NCBI GenBank assembly: GCA_021732625.1
Contig: JAKFUP010000075.1
Coordinates: 1-48,765, forward strand
Length of the DNA: 48,765 nt
Source of the DNA: Hyphomicrobiales bacterium
GTDB lineage: Bacteria; Pseudomonadota; Alphaproteobacteria; Rhizobiales; Xanthobacteraceae
Reading direction: 5' to 3'
Shown here: positions 17,084-26,281 of the stretch, piece after piece
Position numbering within the stretch: position 1 is the stretch's first letter
Layout of the letters: the number at the start of each line of letters is the position of its first letter
Position numbers and translations under genes: made by a program
Notes under the pieces: generated by a model
Database searches by the model: none
What the model saw: only the letters and a program-made list of their open reading frames with translations
What the model was told of the DNA's origin: nothing

Positions 17084-19291
17084 TTATTGGATACGGACCA
17101 CCACGGAATCGGCTGCTCCCGAGGCATCCATCACGGTGACCCGGAAGAAACCGGGTCCGGGCGGATCAACAAGGCGCTGACGGCGGCTGTCGATCTCGCC
17201 CATGGACACGCCGTTGACCATCACGGTCATCGGCAAAACGCCGCCTGAGACCTTCACCGGCACCTGGGACAATGGCCGGTCGCCATCGGACGCATCGATC
17301 CGCGAGCCATTCAGCGGAAACTGGATTTTGAGGCTCTGCTCGCTGCCGGTTCGGACCAGATCGCCGGACGGCCGGAAGCGTTTCAAAGGTTGCGGCAATC
17401 TTGCGGCAGAGGCGATCAGCGTGCCGCGCGGCGCTTTGGGCAACGCCGCTGGAATTTTTCCGGTGCGGGCGAAGGCGTCGAACAGGATCGGAGCCGCGGT
17501 CGTGCGTCCCAAGATGCCAGGAACAGGCGCGCCATCCGGACGGCCGACCCAGACGCCAATCGTCATGCGCCCATCGAAGCCGACCGACCACGCATCGCGA
17601 TAGCCGTAGCTCGTTCCGGTCTTGAACGCGATGCGGCCCGCAACAGCATTCTCCGGCGGTGGCGTTCCGATCAGCGCATTGCCGACCTGCCAGGCCGCAA
17701 CCGGGTCCATCAGCCGCAGCGGCTCGCGCGTATCCTTCGCATCGTCATCGACTGCGATCTCGCGCAGCGGCAGAACGCTGCCAAGCCGCGGGAAGCCCGA
17801 GTAAAGCTGCACCAGATCGCGCAGCGTCACACCGACGCCGCCGAGGCCCATCGCCAACCCCGGCGCTTCGTCCTTTGGCAGCACCAGCGCACCGCCTGCC
17901 GCCTTTAGACGCGCCGAAAAACGACCCGGGCCGACCCGGTCGAGCAGTGCAATCGCCGGGACGTTCAACGATAGTTGCAGCGCCTTGCGCACCGGAACCG
18001 TGCCCTGAAACGACATGTCGAAATTTTCCGGCGCGTAGCTGCCGAAACGGATGGGGCGATCATCGATCAGGCTTTCGGGATGGACGAAGCCGTCCTCGAA
18101 TGCGAGGCCGTAGATAAACGGTTTCAGCGTCGAACCGGGCGAGCGGATCGCGCGCGTCATATCGACCTGCCCCGCACGGCGTACGTCAAAGTAGTCCGGC
18201 GAGCCGACGCGGGCGAGCACTTCCCCGGTCTCGTTGTCGACCGCAAGAATGCCGATCGACATATCCGGACCCAGCGCATTGGCGCGATCGCGCGCCAATG
18301 ATTCGAGCACCTTCTGCAAATCGCTATCGAGCGTCAGCTTGATCGATATCCCCGCGTCGGCACCGGCGATCACCTGATCGGTGGCATGAGGTGCCAGCAG
18401 CGGCATCGGCTTGCGGCTGTTCGGGACAATTTCTGATTTGGCGTGAATAGCATCGTCGGACGACACGACGCCCTGCTCCACCATGCGATCGAGAACACGA
18501 TCACGCGCGCGCCGTGCGGCTTCGGGATAGCGATCGAGGCGGCGCGTTTCCGGCGATTGCGGCAATGCCACCAGCAGCGCGGCCTCGCCAAGCGACAAGC
18601 GCTTCGGCTCCTTGCCGAAGTAGGCGAACGACGCGGCACGAATGCCTTCGAGATTGCCGCCGAACGGCGCCAGCGCGAGATAAAGATCGAGGATCTGGTC
18701 CTTGCGCAGTTGCTGCTCGATCTCGATCGCACGGACGATCTGCTGCAGCTTCGCCGACAGCGAACGCTCGCGGCGCGGTTCGATCAGTCGCGCAAGCTGC
18801 ATCGTGATGGTCGAACCGCCGGAGATGATCTGCCCCCGGCTTGCAAGCTGCGTGGCCGCGCGGCCGAGCGCCAGAGGATCGACGCCGTGGTGATCATGGA
18901 AACGCTTGTCTTCGTAGGCGAGCAACAGCTTCAGATAAACCGGATCGACTCCTGATCTCGCTTTGACCGGCAACCGCCAGCGGCCATCTTCCATGGCGTA
19001 AGCGCGCAGCAATTTATCGTTACGGTCGAGGACGATCGACGACGCTACGCGCGCCTTCGCGAGCGGTAACGGGCCGAGTGATGCGATCCATACAATCAAT
19101 GCCGTTAGGGAGAGAATAAATGCGGTGGCTGCACTCGTAAGAATGCGGCGTAATATCCAACGCCCTCTCTTTTGGTCATGGCCGGGTTTATCCCGGCCAT
19201 CCACGTATTCCCCTTCACGAAGAAAAGACGTGGATGCCCGGGTCAAGCCCGGGCATGACGAGTCGTGTGGCGTGGGTCCCCTATGGCTCAT
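17084..19291 (-). CDS. pbpC: Penicillin-binding protein 1C, with a repeat-encoded N-terminal segment
   Basis: Bifunctional peptidoglycan synthase of 735 residues. After a membrane anchor at about 51-70 comes a GT51 glycosyltransferase domain (EDKRFHDHHG with Glu127, then GGSTITMQLARL). The transpeptidase domain has SxxK at Ser387-Lys390, SLN at 441-443 and KTG at 557-559, and a BiPBP_C domain ends the protein. The ATG overlaps the stop of the alpha-2-macroglobulin gene by 4 bases, matching the known yfhM-pbpC pairing. Residues 11-39 are encoded by a palindromic repeat. No ATG, GTG or TTG lies in frame between the repeat and the membrane segment, so even the shortest start (a GTG inside the repeat, residue 30) would retain repeat-coded residues. 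Confidence 0.94.
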   Translation of the reverse strand: MSHRGPTPHDSSCPGLTRASTSFLREGEYVDGRDKPGHDQKRGRWILRRILTSAATAFILSLTALIVWIASLGPLPLAKARVASSIVLDRNDKLLRAYAMEDGRWRLPVKARSGVDPVYLKLLLAYEDKRFHDHHGVDPLALGRAATQLASRGQIISGGSTITMQLARLIEPRRERSLSAKLQQIVRAIEIEQQLRKDQILDLYLALAPFGGNLEGIRAASFAYFGKEPKRLSLGEAALLVALPQSPETRRLDRYPEAARRARDRVLDRMVEQGVVSSDDAIHAKSEIVPNSRKPMPLLAPHATDQVIAGADAGISIKLTLDSDLQKVLESLARDRANALGPDMSIGILAVDNETGEVLARVGSPDYFDVRRAGQVDMTRAIRSPGSTLKPFIYGLAFEDGFVHPESLIDDRPIRFGSYAPENFDMSFQGTVPVRKALQLSLNVPAIALLDRVGPGRFSARLKAAGGALVLPKDEAPGLAMGLGGVGVTLRDLVQLYSGFPRLGSVLPLREIAVDDDAKDTREPLRLMDPVAAWQVGNALIGTPPPENAVAGRIAFKTGTSYGYRDAWSVGFDGRMTIGVWVGRPDGAPVPGILGRTTAAPILFDAFARTGKIPAALPKAPRGTLIASAARLPQPLKRFRPSGDLVRTGSEQSLKIQFPLNGSRIDASDGDRPLSQVPVKVSGGVLPMTVMVNGVSMGEIDSRRQRLVDPPGPGFFRVTVMDASGAADSVVVRIQ
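19175..19259. repeat. Palindromic repeat (two inverted hairpin units) inside the pbpC reading frame
   Basis: 85 bases made of two hairpins in inverted orientation. The left unit has ATGGCCGGG/CCCGGCCAT around TTTAT; the right has ATGCCCGGG/CCCGGGCAT around TCAAG. The outer arms GTCATG/CATGAC and ATCCACGT/ACGTGGAT also pair, so the whole can fold as a cruciform. In the pbpC frame it reads with the phrases CPGLTRAS and VDGRDKPGHD. I recall such peptides from spurious and real ORFs in Bradyrhizobium-type genomes, where this repeat is dispersed. Only one copy was found in the window. Confidence 0.9.
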
Positions 19292-22200
19292 TTCGCCGGC
19301 CGGATCTCGATCGTTCTGGTCGCGGTGCGGCCATAGCGCGAGGGATTGTACATGTCCTCGACGTAAGCTTGCGGCAGCACGTATTTGCCCGGCGACACCG
19401 CGCGCACGATATAGGCCACGGTGAACACCGGACTGTCGTCGCTGGCACGCTCGAAGGCGGCATTGAAGCGATCGTCGCGGAATTCGGCAGTCTGCGCGTC
19501 TTCGCCGTCCTCGATCCAGTCCAGCGTGCCGGTTTCACCCGACGACACCAGCTTCGGATTGTCGATCTCGAAACCGGCCGGCAGATAGTCCACGACCATG
19601 ATCTGGCCGTACTCGGGCTTGGCTTCGGTGATCTTCAGCACCACCGCGAAGCGGTCGTTCTGCTTCGCCTTCGCCGGATCGGCCGGCTTGCCGTCGAGCG
19701 TGAAGTAATTGCGCTCGATCTTGAAGCCGTTCGATGCAGCGGGCTCCGGCGTGATCGGCGAACCGCTCACCGACACAACCGCCTGCAGTGGTGTGTCGCC
19801 GGTGTTGACGATACGCACCGGCTTGGCCGTCACGTCCGTTGCCTTGTAGCTGCGGTACAGAGCCGCCTTGACCGGGCTGCCATCGATGTCGAGCGAGATC
19901 GTGTTGGCTTCCTTTGACAGCGCGCGCGCCGCCAAAACCATCCACGCATTCTCCTGCGTCGAAGTGAAAGCCGAGAGACCGCGTGCGGCCTCGACACGCT
20001 CCACAGCCGAGATCAACGTGACCTTCGGTGCGTTGCCTTCGCTGGCGAGCGAAACAAGGGCCGCCGCGTCACGCAGCGCCGAGCCGTAGTCGGTGCGGCC
20101 GAACTCCAGCACCGGCTTCGGTGCGAGACTGTCAGCCGCCGCCGCATAGACCTTTTCCGCGCGGGTGCGGTCGCCGACCAGCGCCAGAGCCGCGGCGAGC
20201 TGCGCCTTTGCAATCGGCGTCGCCAGCTTGTCGAGCTTGGTATCGGCAAGATAACGCAGGTCGCCGATCGGCGCGGACCCATTTTTGGCCAACACATAGA
20301 GGCCGTAAGCCAGATCGCGGCCGCCATCCTTTTCCGGCTCATCGGCATTCACCACCGAATTGCGGACGCGATCCAGCGCCGTCTTGAACAGAACGTCGGG
20401 GATGACGAAGCCCTTCTCTCGCGCCCGCGTCAGGAAGTCGGTGACGTAAGCATCGAGCCAGGCGTCATCGCCGCCCGCCGACCACAGTCCGAAAGAACCG
20501 TTCGAGCCCTGTCTCGCCAGCAGCCGATCGATCGAATCCTTGATGCGCTGATCGACGGCGGTATCCATCGCCAGATGGTTTTCCGCCGCGAGATCGTTGA
20601 CGTAGAGCAGCGGCATGGCGCGGCTTGCGATCTGTTCGGAACAGCCGAACGGATAGCGATCCAGCGCTTTCAGGATGGTTGCCGCGTCGAGCGCGCTCGA
20701 CAGGCCGACCGACAGCGAGACGCCGCCGGTGCCCGGCACGAGGTCCGAGAACATGTCCGGCGACAGCGTCAGGCTCTCGCCCTTCGCCAGCGTCCGCACC
20801 GAACGGCGAGCCAACACCTGCGTCGCGCCCTTGACGTTCAGATCGTACTTGCGTGACAGCGTGAGCCCATTCGGCCCCTTGATCTCGACGTCGAGTTGCG
20901 CCGGACCGGCTGCGGTTGCATCCATCGCCAGTGCGACGGTGCTGCGCTGTTTGGCGGCGAGCCGCATATTTGTCGTGGGCGTGCCCGCGAATTTCACCGG
21001 CCCTGTCGCCTTGACGCTGATGGCGTAGTCGCCAACAGCGCCTTCGACGTTGTCGAGATCGAGGTTCATAGTGCCGCGATCGCCGTTCAGCAAAAAACGC
21101 GGCAATGTCGCGGTCAACACCACCGGGTCGCGCACGGTCACGTCGGTATTGGCACGGCCGACTTTCGTCGCCGACCAGGCCACCGCCATGACGCGAGCAG
21201 TCCCGGCGAACTCCGGAATCTCGAAGGAGATGCGCGCTGTGCCGTCGGCACCAACGGTGACGATGCCGGAATAGAGCGCTAGCGGCTTTTGTGTCGGCGG
21301 GCTGCCTTGAAGTTCCGCATTGGCGGCATCGCCTCCGGTGCGGATCTGGCCGCGCGTGCCTTGCATGCCGTCGATCAGTTGCCCATAGAGATCGCGGATT
21401 TCCGAGCTCAGCTTGCGCTGGCCGAGATAGTAATCGTCCGGCGCCGGCGGCTTGTAGCTGGTGAGATTGAGGATGCCGACATCGACCGCGGCAACCACGA
21501 TCTTGGCGTCCTCGCCACGAGACAAACCGTCGATCTTCACGGGCAGCGTCAGTGTCGTCCCCGGACGCACCAGCGCGGGGGGTGAAAGGGTCACGGCCAA
21601 CGTGCGCGACTTCTTGTCGATGCCGAACCATTTCAGACCAATGGCGCGGCCCGGCATGCGCTGGGCAGCCGTATCGAGCGGACGTCGCAGCGTGGCGACC
21701 ACATAGGCACCCGTGCCCCAATCCTTGCCAACCGGCAACTTGATCTGCTGCTGGCCTTCCTTGATGTCGCTGGTCTGCGTCGTCAAAAGACGATCGCCGA
21801 GCACGTTGATGGTCAGCTTGCCGGCGGTGCGCGCGTTGACCGAGACGACCATGGTGTCGCCGGGGACGTATTCCGGCTTGTCGATCGAGGTCTCGAGCAG
21901 ATCGGGCGTGTCGGCGCTGCCCTCGGAATACCAGCCCACATCGAAGGTGAACGAGGTGAGCGGTCCATCCGCTTCGGCCGATTTCACGTCGAGGCGATAG
22001 CGGCCCGGCTGCGGCGCAAGCTGGATGCGGCCCGGCTTGTCCGTGGCGCTGATTTCGCCGTCGGAGACGCGCTTGGTGGATTTGACCGGCTCGTATTCCC
22101 ACGACGACCCTTGCCGGTACCACTGATAGCGCGACTCGAGTTTCAGCAGCTCGTAGCGCATGCCGCCGCGCGCCTGCGCCTTGCCGTCCGGCGTGACGTA

Positions 22201-24507
22201 GACGATGTCGAAATCGGCCTTATCGCCTTCGGCCACGCTCTTGTCGGCGAACAGCGGCTTGATGCCGATCATGGCCGCCTTCGGCGCCACCGGCAGGGTC
22301 AGCTTGCGTTCGACCGCCCGTCCGCCGGACTCCACCATCCGAACGAAGAACTGTGCTTCCTGCGGTCGTGATGACGTGGGCGGCTTCGGCAGCGACGCCT
22401 CGAAGGTCGCAACGCCATTGGCATCGGTCTCGGGAAGGTTTTCGAGCGGAGTGCGCTCGTTGCTCGCGGTTTCGTCGTCCTTGACGCCGAACGTGTACCC
22501 AGCGAATCCCGGCCGGCTCGCCGCCGGAGACACCAGCATATCGCCTTCGAGCTGAAGGGCAGAAGCCGGGGCGCCATAAAGGAATCGGCCGTCTACTTTA
22601 AGTTCTACTGGAGTCTCAGCTGTGATCTGTTTTGCCTTTGAAAACAGATCAAACTCGATCCGGTCGGCAACATAATCCTCGACCATGAAGGTGGTCTCGC
22701 CGACCGACTTGCCCTTAGGATCGGTGAAGGCGCGGACGCGCCACGTGCCGGTTGGAACAGCCGAGTTCAACGGCAGCGTCAGGCTGCGGCCGCCCGCGCC
22801 CTGATCCTGCAAAACCACGCGGCGGAACTCGACGCCATCCGGCCGTTCGACCACCAGCGTCAGCGGGCTGGAGCCAACCGCGTTGCCCTGCCCGTCGCGC
22901 AGCAGCGCGGTGAGATACACGGTTTCGCCGGAGCGATAGACGCCACGCTCTGCATAGACGAAGGCATCGGCTGCGCCCGCAGCGTTGCGGCCGCTGACAC
23001 CACGATCCGACAGATCGAACGCGGTCGATTTCAGGCTCAAGAATGCGTAGTCGCCCTTGTCGCCGGTGACGCTGAGCAGCGCCGGCGACAAGCCGCCCTC
23101 GCCCTTGGCGAGCCCGGCCTCGAACAGGATGTGACCTGCAGCATCGGTCTTCTTGGTCGAGAGAATTTCGTTGTTGCGGGCAACGAGTCGCACCTCGGCA
23201 TTGGCGATCGGATCGGTCGATGCCAGCGAATTGGCAAATACGTGAATGCCGTCGTTGCCGGAGTATGCGGTGAGGCCGAGGTCCGAGACAATGAACCACT
23301 GCGTCGCGAGCGAGCTGTAATCGTCGTCGCCGGACGCCGAGCCCGGTCCCTTGGCGGCCGCCGTCATCACATAGACGCCGGGCTGGAGGTCGCCGAGCGC
23401 CTGATCGACCGGGAACGCGGTCGTGACATCCTGATTGAGCGTCTGCGCGGTGGTGAGATCGCCGGACCAGACCTTCACGCCCTTCTCGTTGCCGAGCTCG
23501 GACAACCCATAGCTGGCAAGGCTGCCCTGGAAGTCGCCGCCCAGCACGGTGTTGATCAGATTGCGGTCACCAATCCGGAACACCTGAACCGCGACGGAGG
23601 GTGCGTTGACGCTGACCAGCGGAATGCCGCGCTGGCCGGTACGCGGCAGCACATAGGCGCGGCCCGTGAAGCGCACGAACGGCTTGCGATCGCGGACATA
23701 GACGTTGAACTCAGCCGACTTCGGCAGCGTCTCCTTGACGGTCGAAGGCATGCCGGAGCGCAGATTGACGTTGTAGCGCTCGCCATGCTTGAGCCCTTCG
23801 ACGCAGAGCTGCTTCTCTTCGGCGGAGATCGCAGGCTTGTCAGTGCCCGCCAGCGCCACGAACGGCGAGAAATCAGTCCGCTTCAGAAGCTCCTCGGAAA
23901 ACTGGAAACAGACGCGCGGCGACGCGCTGTCGGAATCCACCGTGTAATCCAGCAGCCGGAAACCGCGTTCGTCGCGCATTTTCTCGTATTGTCCACGCAC
24001 ATCGGCGACCTCACGCAGCTCAAGCGACAGGCGCAGCGCGTCCAGCGCCGGACGCCACAGCTTGCGGTCGGCCATGGCGCGGCCGATCGTCGCCAGCGCA
24101 TCCGCTTCCTCGCCCGCGTTGCCGGCGCGCTGATAGGCGATGTAAGCGGCGGTCGAGGCGCGTTCCAGCAGGAACGTCTGCTCGCGGCTGTCGGCGGTGC
24201 GAATCTGGAAGACCGTTTTGGCCAGCCGGAGCCAGTTGGCGCCGTCTTCGGGCGCGACCGCCACGATCTGGCCGATGGTGGTCAGCCCGGCGCGGTAGTC
24301 CGAGCGCTTCAGAGCAGCATCGGCGTCGGTGCGCAGGGTCGCGGCGGATTTGTTGACGACGCCCGCCTCCTTCTTGATCTGGGCCTCCAGCTTGATCGCG
24401 GCATCCCCCAGCTCATCCCGTTTGAAGGCCTTGTCGGCAGCGCTCGCGCCCGAGCAGGCAAGCAGAAACGCAGCGCAAAACGAAATGGCGCGAACCAGAC
24501 GGATCAT
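19288..24507 (-). CDS. Bacterial alpha-2-macroglobulin (protease trap)
   Basis: Very large periplasmic protein of 1739 residues that traps invading proteases through a reactive thioester. The N-terminal signal MIRLVRAISFCAAFLLAC could be a lipoprotein signal (Cys18) or be cut after SGASA. MG-type beta domains fill most of the protein, with the macroglobulin phrases YRSGETVYLTALLRDGQGN and PEFAGTARVMAVAWSATKVG. The thioester motif C-x-E-Q is present as Cys1289 in YPFGCSEQ, so this is the thioester-active YfhM type. The helical TED follows. The frame stays open 139 codons upstream across an antisense tRNA; the start at 24507 is set by the signal peptide. Its stop overlaps the pbpC start, so both are made together for envelope defence and wall repair. 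Confidence 0.94.
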   Translation of the reverse strand: MIRLVRAISFCAAFLLACSGASAADKAFKRDELGDAAIKLEAQIKKEAGVVNKSAATLRTDADAALKRSDYRAGLTTIGQIVAVAPEDGANWLRLAKTVFQIRTADSREQTFLLERASTAAYIAYQRAGNAGEEADALATIGRAMADRKLWRPALDALRLSLELREVADVRGQYEKMRDERGFRLLDYTVDSDSASPRVCFQFSEELLKRTDFSPFVALAGTDKPAISAEEKQLCVEGLKHGERYNVNLRSGMPSTVKETLPKSAEFNVYVRDRKPFVRFTGRAYVLPRTGQRGIPLVSVNAPSVAVQVFRIGDRNLINTVLGGDFQGSLASYGLSELGNEKGVKVWSGDLTTAQTLNQDVTTAFPVDQALGDLQPGVYVMTAAAKGPGSASGDDDYSSLATQWFIVSDLGLTAYSGNDGIHVFANSLASTDPIANAEVRLVARNNEILSTKKTDAAGHILFEAGLAKGEGGLSPALLSVTGDKGDYAFLSLKSTAFDLSDRGVSGRNAAGAADAFVYAERGVYRSGETVYLTALLRDGQGNAVGSSPLTLVVERPDGVEFRRVVLQDQGAGGRSLTLPLNSAVPTGTWRVRAFTDPKGKSVGETTFMVEDYVADRIEFDLFSKAKQITAETPVELKVDGRFLYGAPASALQLEGDMLVSPAASRPGFAGYTFGVKDDETASNERTPLENLPETDANGVATFEASLPKPPTSSRPQEAQFFVRMVESGGRAVERKLTLPVAPKAAMIGIKPLFADKSVAEGDKADFDIVYVTPDGKAQARGGMRYELLKLESRYQWYRQGSSWEYEPVKSTKRVSDGEISATDKPGRIQLAPQPGRYRLDVKSAEADGPLTSFTFDVGWYSEGSADTPDLLETSIDKPEYVPGDTMVVSVNARTAGKLTINVLGDRLLTTQTSDIKEGQQQIKLPVGKDWGTGAYVVATLRRPLDTAAQRMPGRAIGLKWFGIDKKSRTLAVTLSPPALVRPGTTLTLPVKIDGLSRGEDAKIVVAAVDVGILNLTSYKPPAPDDYYLGQRKLSSEIRDLYGQLIDGMQGTRGQIRTGGDAANAELQGSPPTQKPLALYSGIVTVGADGTARISFEIPEFAGTARVMAVAWSATKVGRANTDVTVRDPVVLTATLPRFLLNGDRGTMNLDLDNVEGAVGDYAISVKATGPVKFAGTPTTNMRLAAKQRSTVALAMDATAAGPAQLDVEIKGPNGLTLSRKYDLNVKGATQVLARRSVRTLAKGESLTLSPDMFSDLVPGTGGVSLSVGLSSALDAATILKALDRYPFGCSEQIASRAMPLLYVNDLAAENHLAMDTAVDQRIKDSIDRLLARQGSNGSFGLWSAGGDDAWLDAYVTDFLTRAREKGFVIPDVLFKTALDRVRNSVVNADEPEKDGGRDLAYGLYVLAKNGSAPIGDLRYLADTKLDKLATPIAKAQLAAALALVGDRTRAEKVYAAAADSLAPKPVLEFGRTDYGSALRDAAALVSLASEGNAPKVTLISAVERVEAARGLSAFTSTQENAWMVLAARALSKEANTISLDIDGSPVKAALYRSYKATDVTAKPVRIVNTGDTPLQAVVSVSGSPITPEPAASNGFKIERNYFTLDGKPADPAKAKQNDRFAVVLKITEAKPEYGQIMVVDYLPAGFEIDNPKLVSSGETGTLDWIEDGEDAQTAEFRDDRFNAAFERASDDSPVFTVAYIVRAVSPGKYVLPQAYVEDMYNPSRYGRTATRTIEIRPAK

Positions 24508-24819
24508 GTGGGGCTCCCTGCCCGGACGCGATATGCGCCGGGCCACTGAATAGAGATATTGAAACGTGACGTATCCATGGCCGAACAAGACACGCCAATA
24601 AATTCTGTCACCAGATTCTCCAACAGGGCTGACGACCGGACAATGACAGCCGTCAGCCTCCGCGCAACAGGGTGGCCGCGCGATGCGAATTGGGGCAGAT
24701 GCCGACGCACCTCCCCCGCCGGTTGGTCGCGATGAGATCAAAACCGGTTCGAAACCGGGCCGGGCCAAATAAAGGTCAAGTGGCGATTTTAAGAAGTTTG
24801 GTTTAGGAGAGGACAGGCC
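24508..24819. other. Intergenic region upstream of the alpha-2-macroglobulin gene
   Basis: This gap lies between the leftward A2M gene and the rightward tRNA-Arg and must contain both promoters. An open frame runs through it on the minus strand but encodes antisense tRNA residues and no plausible protein. I see no confident promoter hexamers or operator palindromes. Confidence 0.5.
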
Positions 24820-24896
24820 GGTCCCATAGCTCAACTGGATAGAGTAACGGATTTCTACTCCGTGGGTTGCAGGTTCGAATCCTGCTGGGATCGCCA
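24820..24896 (+). tRNA. tRNA-Arg (anticodon TCT)
   Basis: 77-base cloverleaf with the CCA end encoded. The acceptor stem is GGTCCCA with TGGGATC (one G-U pair), the D arm GCTC/GAGT, and the anticodon stem ACGGA/TCCGT closes the loop TTTCTAC, giving anticodon TCT, which reads AGA. The T arm is GCAGG/CCTGC around TTCGAAT. The discriminator base is G. Flanking octamers GGACAGGC (24811-24818) and GCCTGTCC (24897-24904) are complementary and could extend the precursor stem. Reads a codon rare in GC-rich genomes. Confidence 0.96.
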
Positions 24897-24962
24897 GCCT
24901 GTCCTTGTCACTGCCCGCGCTCAATGCCCATCAGATTTCAGATGATTGATGGCGCATCCACC

Positions 24963-25946
24963 TCACGGCGGCGGAATTTTCGCGCGTTCGACGATCGGCT
25001 GCCACTTGTCGTAATCGGCAAGGATGTTTTTCTCCAGCTCCGGCCCTGACAGGCTGACCGGCGTGACGCTGAGACCCTTCAGCCGCTCGATCATCGCAGG
25101 CTCCTTGGTGATCTCGATCAGTTCGGCCGCGAGCTTCTTGCGGATGTCTTCCGGCGCGTTGGCAGGCGTGATGAAAACGGCCGTCCAGGTCACTTCCAGT
25201 CCCGGGATGGTTTCGGCCAGTGCAGGGATGGACTTATCGAAGCCATAGCGCTCAAGCGACGAGACGCCGATGGCATTCGCCTTGCCGCCCTGCACCTGCG
25301 GATAAGCGGTCGAGAACTGGTCGCAGGTCATCTGGATCTGTCCGCCGATCAGATCCTGAATGATCTGATTCGACGCGCGATAAGGTACGTGCGCGATCTT
25401 GGCGCCGGTGTGCTGCACGATCAGTTCCATGCACAGATGCTGCGAGGTGCCGATGCCGGACGAGCCGTAGCTGAGCTTGTCGGGATTGGCTTTGACGTAT
25501 TCGATGAACTCCGGAACGGTCTTGGCCGGGATGCTTGAATTCACGATCAGCATGTTGGGCTGTGTGGCCACCATCGCGACGGGGCGGATGTCCTTGCGGC
25601 TGTCGTAGCCGAGCTTTTCCTTGAAGATGTGCGGCAAGATGAAAAGTGTGCCGGCGGTCACAACGCCGAGCGTGTAGCCGTCGGGCGCGGCCTTCGCCAT
25701 CGCGGCGATGCCGATACTGCCGCCCGCGCCGCTCTTGTTCTCGACCACGAACTGCTGGCCCAGCCGCTGCGACAGCCGCTCGCCGAAGACACGCGCCGCC
25801 GTGTCGACGTTGCCGCCGGCTGCGAACGGGACGATGATCGTCACTGGCCGCGTGGGCCATTGCTGCGCTGCAGCCGGATGTGCGATGGCCGCGAGACCCG
25901 CTGTGGCCGCGAGACACGCTGCGGCCGACGTCCAGAACGTCCTCAT
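24963..25946 (-). CDS. Bug/TctC-family tripartite tricarboxylate transporter binding protein
   Basis: Periplasmic solute-binding protein of 327 residues, probably for a carboxylate or related small acid. A Sec signal peptide runs to HPAAAQ at about residue 28. The mature part starts with WPTRPVTIIVPFAAGGNVDTAARV and has the family loops KSGAGGSIGIAAMAKAAPDGYTL and YGSSGIGTSQHL, then VPYRASNQIIQDLIGGQIQM. The frame begins 22 codons earlier, but the signal peptide sets the start at 25946. No TctA or TctB membrane subunit is nearby, so it is an orphan, as is common for this greatly expanded family. Substrate cannot be deduced. Confidence 0.93.
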   Translation of the reverse strand: MRTFWTSAAACLAATAGLAAIAHPAAAQQWPTRPVTIIVPFAAGGNVDTAARVFGERLSQRLGQQFVVENKSGAGGSIGIAAMAKAAPDGYTLGVVTAGTLFILPHIFKEKLGYDSRKDIRPVAMVATQPNMLIVNSSIPAKTVPEFIEYVKANPDKLSYGSSGIGTSQHLCMELIVQHTGAKIAHVPYRASNQIIQDLIGGQIQMTCDQFSTAYPQVQGGKANAIGVSSLERYGFDKSIPALAETIPGLEVTWTAVFITPANAPEDIRKKLAAELIEITKEPAMIERLKGLSVTPVSLSGPELEKNILADYDKWQPIVERAKIPPP

Positions 25947-26281
25947 TGCTTTCTCCCTGACGTTTGAGCGGATATCTTTGTATCCGTCTCGGCAGAGTCC
26001 ATACCGAAGCACGGCCTGCTCTTGTGCGATCAGCTTATCGCGTCAAGCAGAACAGCGATAGCCAGCAAAACGTGGATCGCGCCGCACACTTCGCCGCATG
26101 GCTATTCAGTCTGCGTGCGCCTCTCAACTTCCCAAGCATCGCCCCCGCATGACCGCAACCGGTAACGCCACCTGGCTCGCCAATCCGCCAAAGTCTTGAA
26201 CCTTCTGTCGGGTCGTGCGTCCTACCAGCGTTGCGGCAGCTGTGACGTCGCTAACGAATAGACTTGGCAATGAGACCTGTC
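25947..26281. other. Intergenic region between divergent genes
   Basis: Separates the leftward binding-protein gene from the rightward small periplasmic-protein gene and should contain both promoters. No structured RNA, repeat or convincing promoter pair was recognised. Short ORFs here have no protein-like features. Confidence 0.45.

Noticed and set aside
20465-22123. 552-codon alternate minus-strand frame within the alpha-2-macroglobulin gene
   Set aside because: Arg/Ala/Gly-rich low-complexity translation typical of a +1 shadow; the overlapping frame holds conserved macroglobulin motifs including the thioester.
23131-24549. Long plus-strand ORF (472 codons) antisense to the alpha-2-macroglobulin gene
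   Set aside because: It is a GC-rich shadow frame; the minus strand encodes clear A2M domains and this one shows no recognisable protein pattern, signal or ribosome-binding site.
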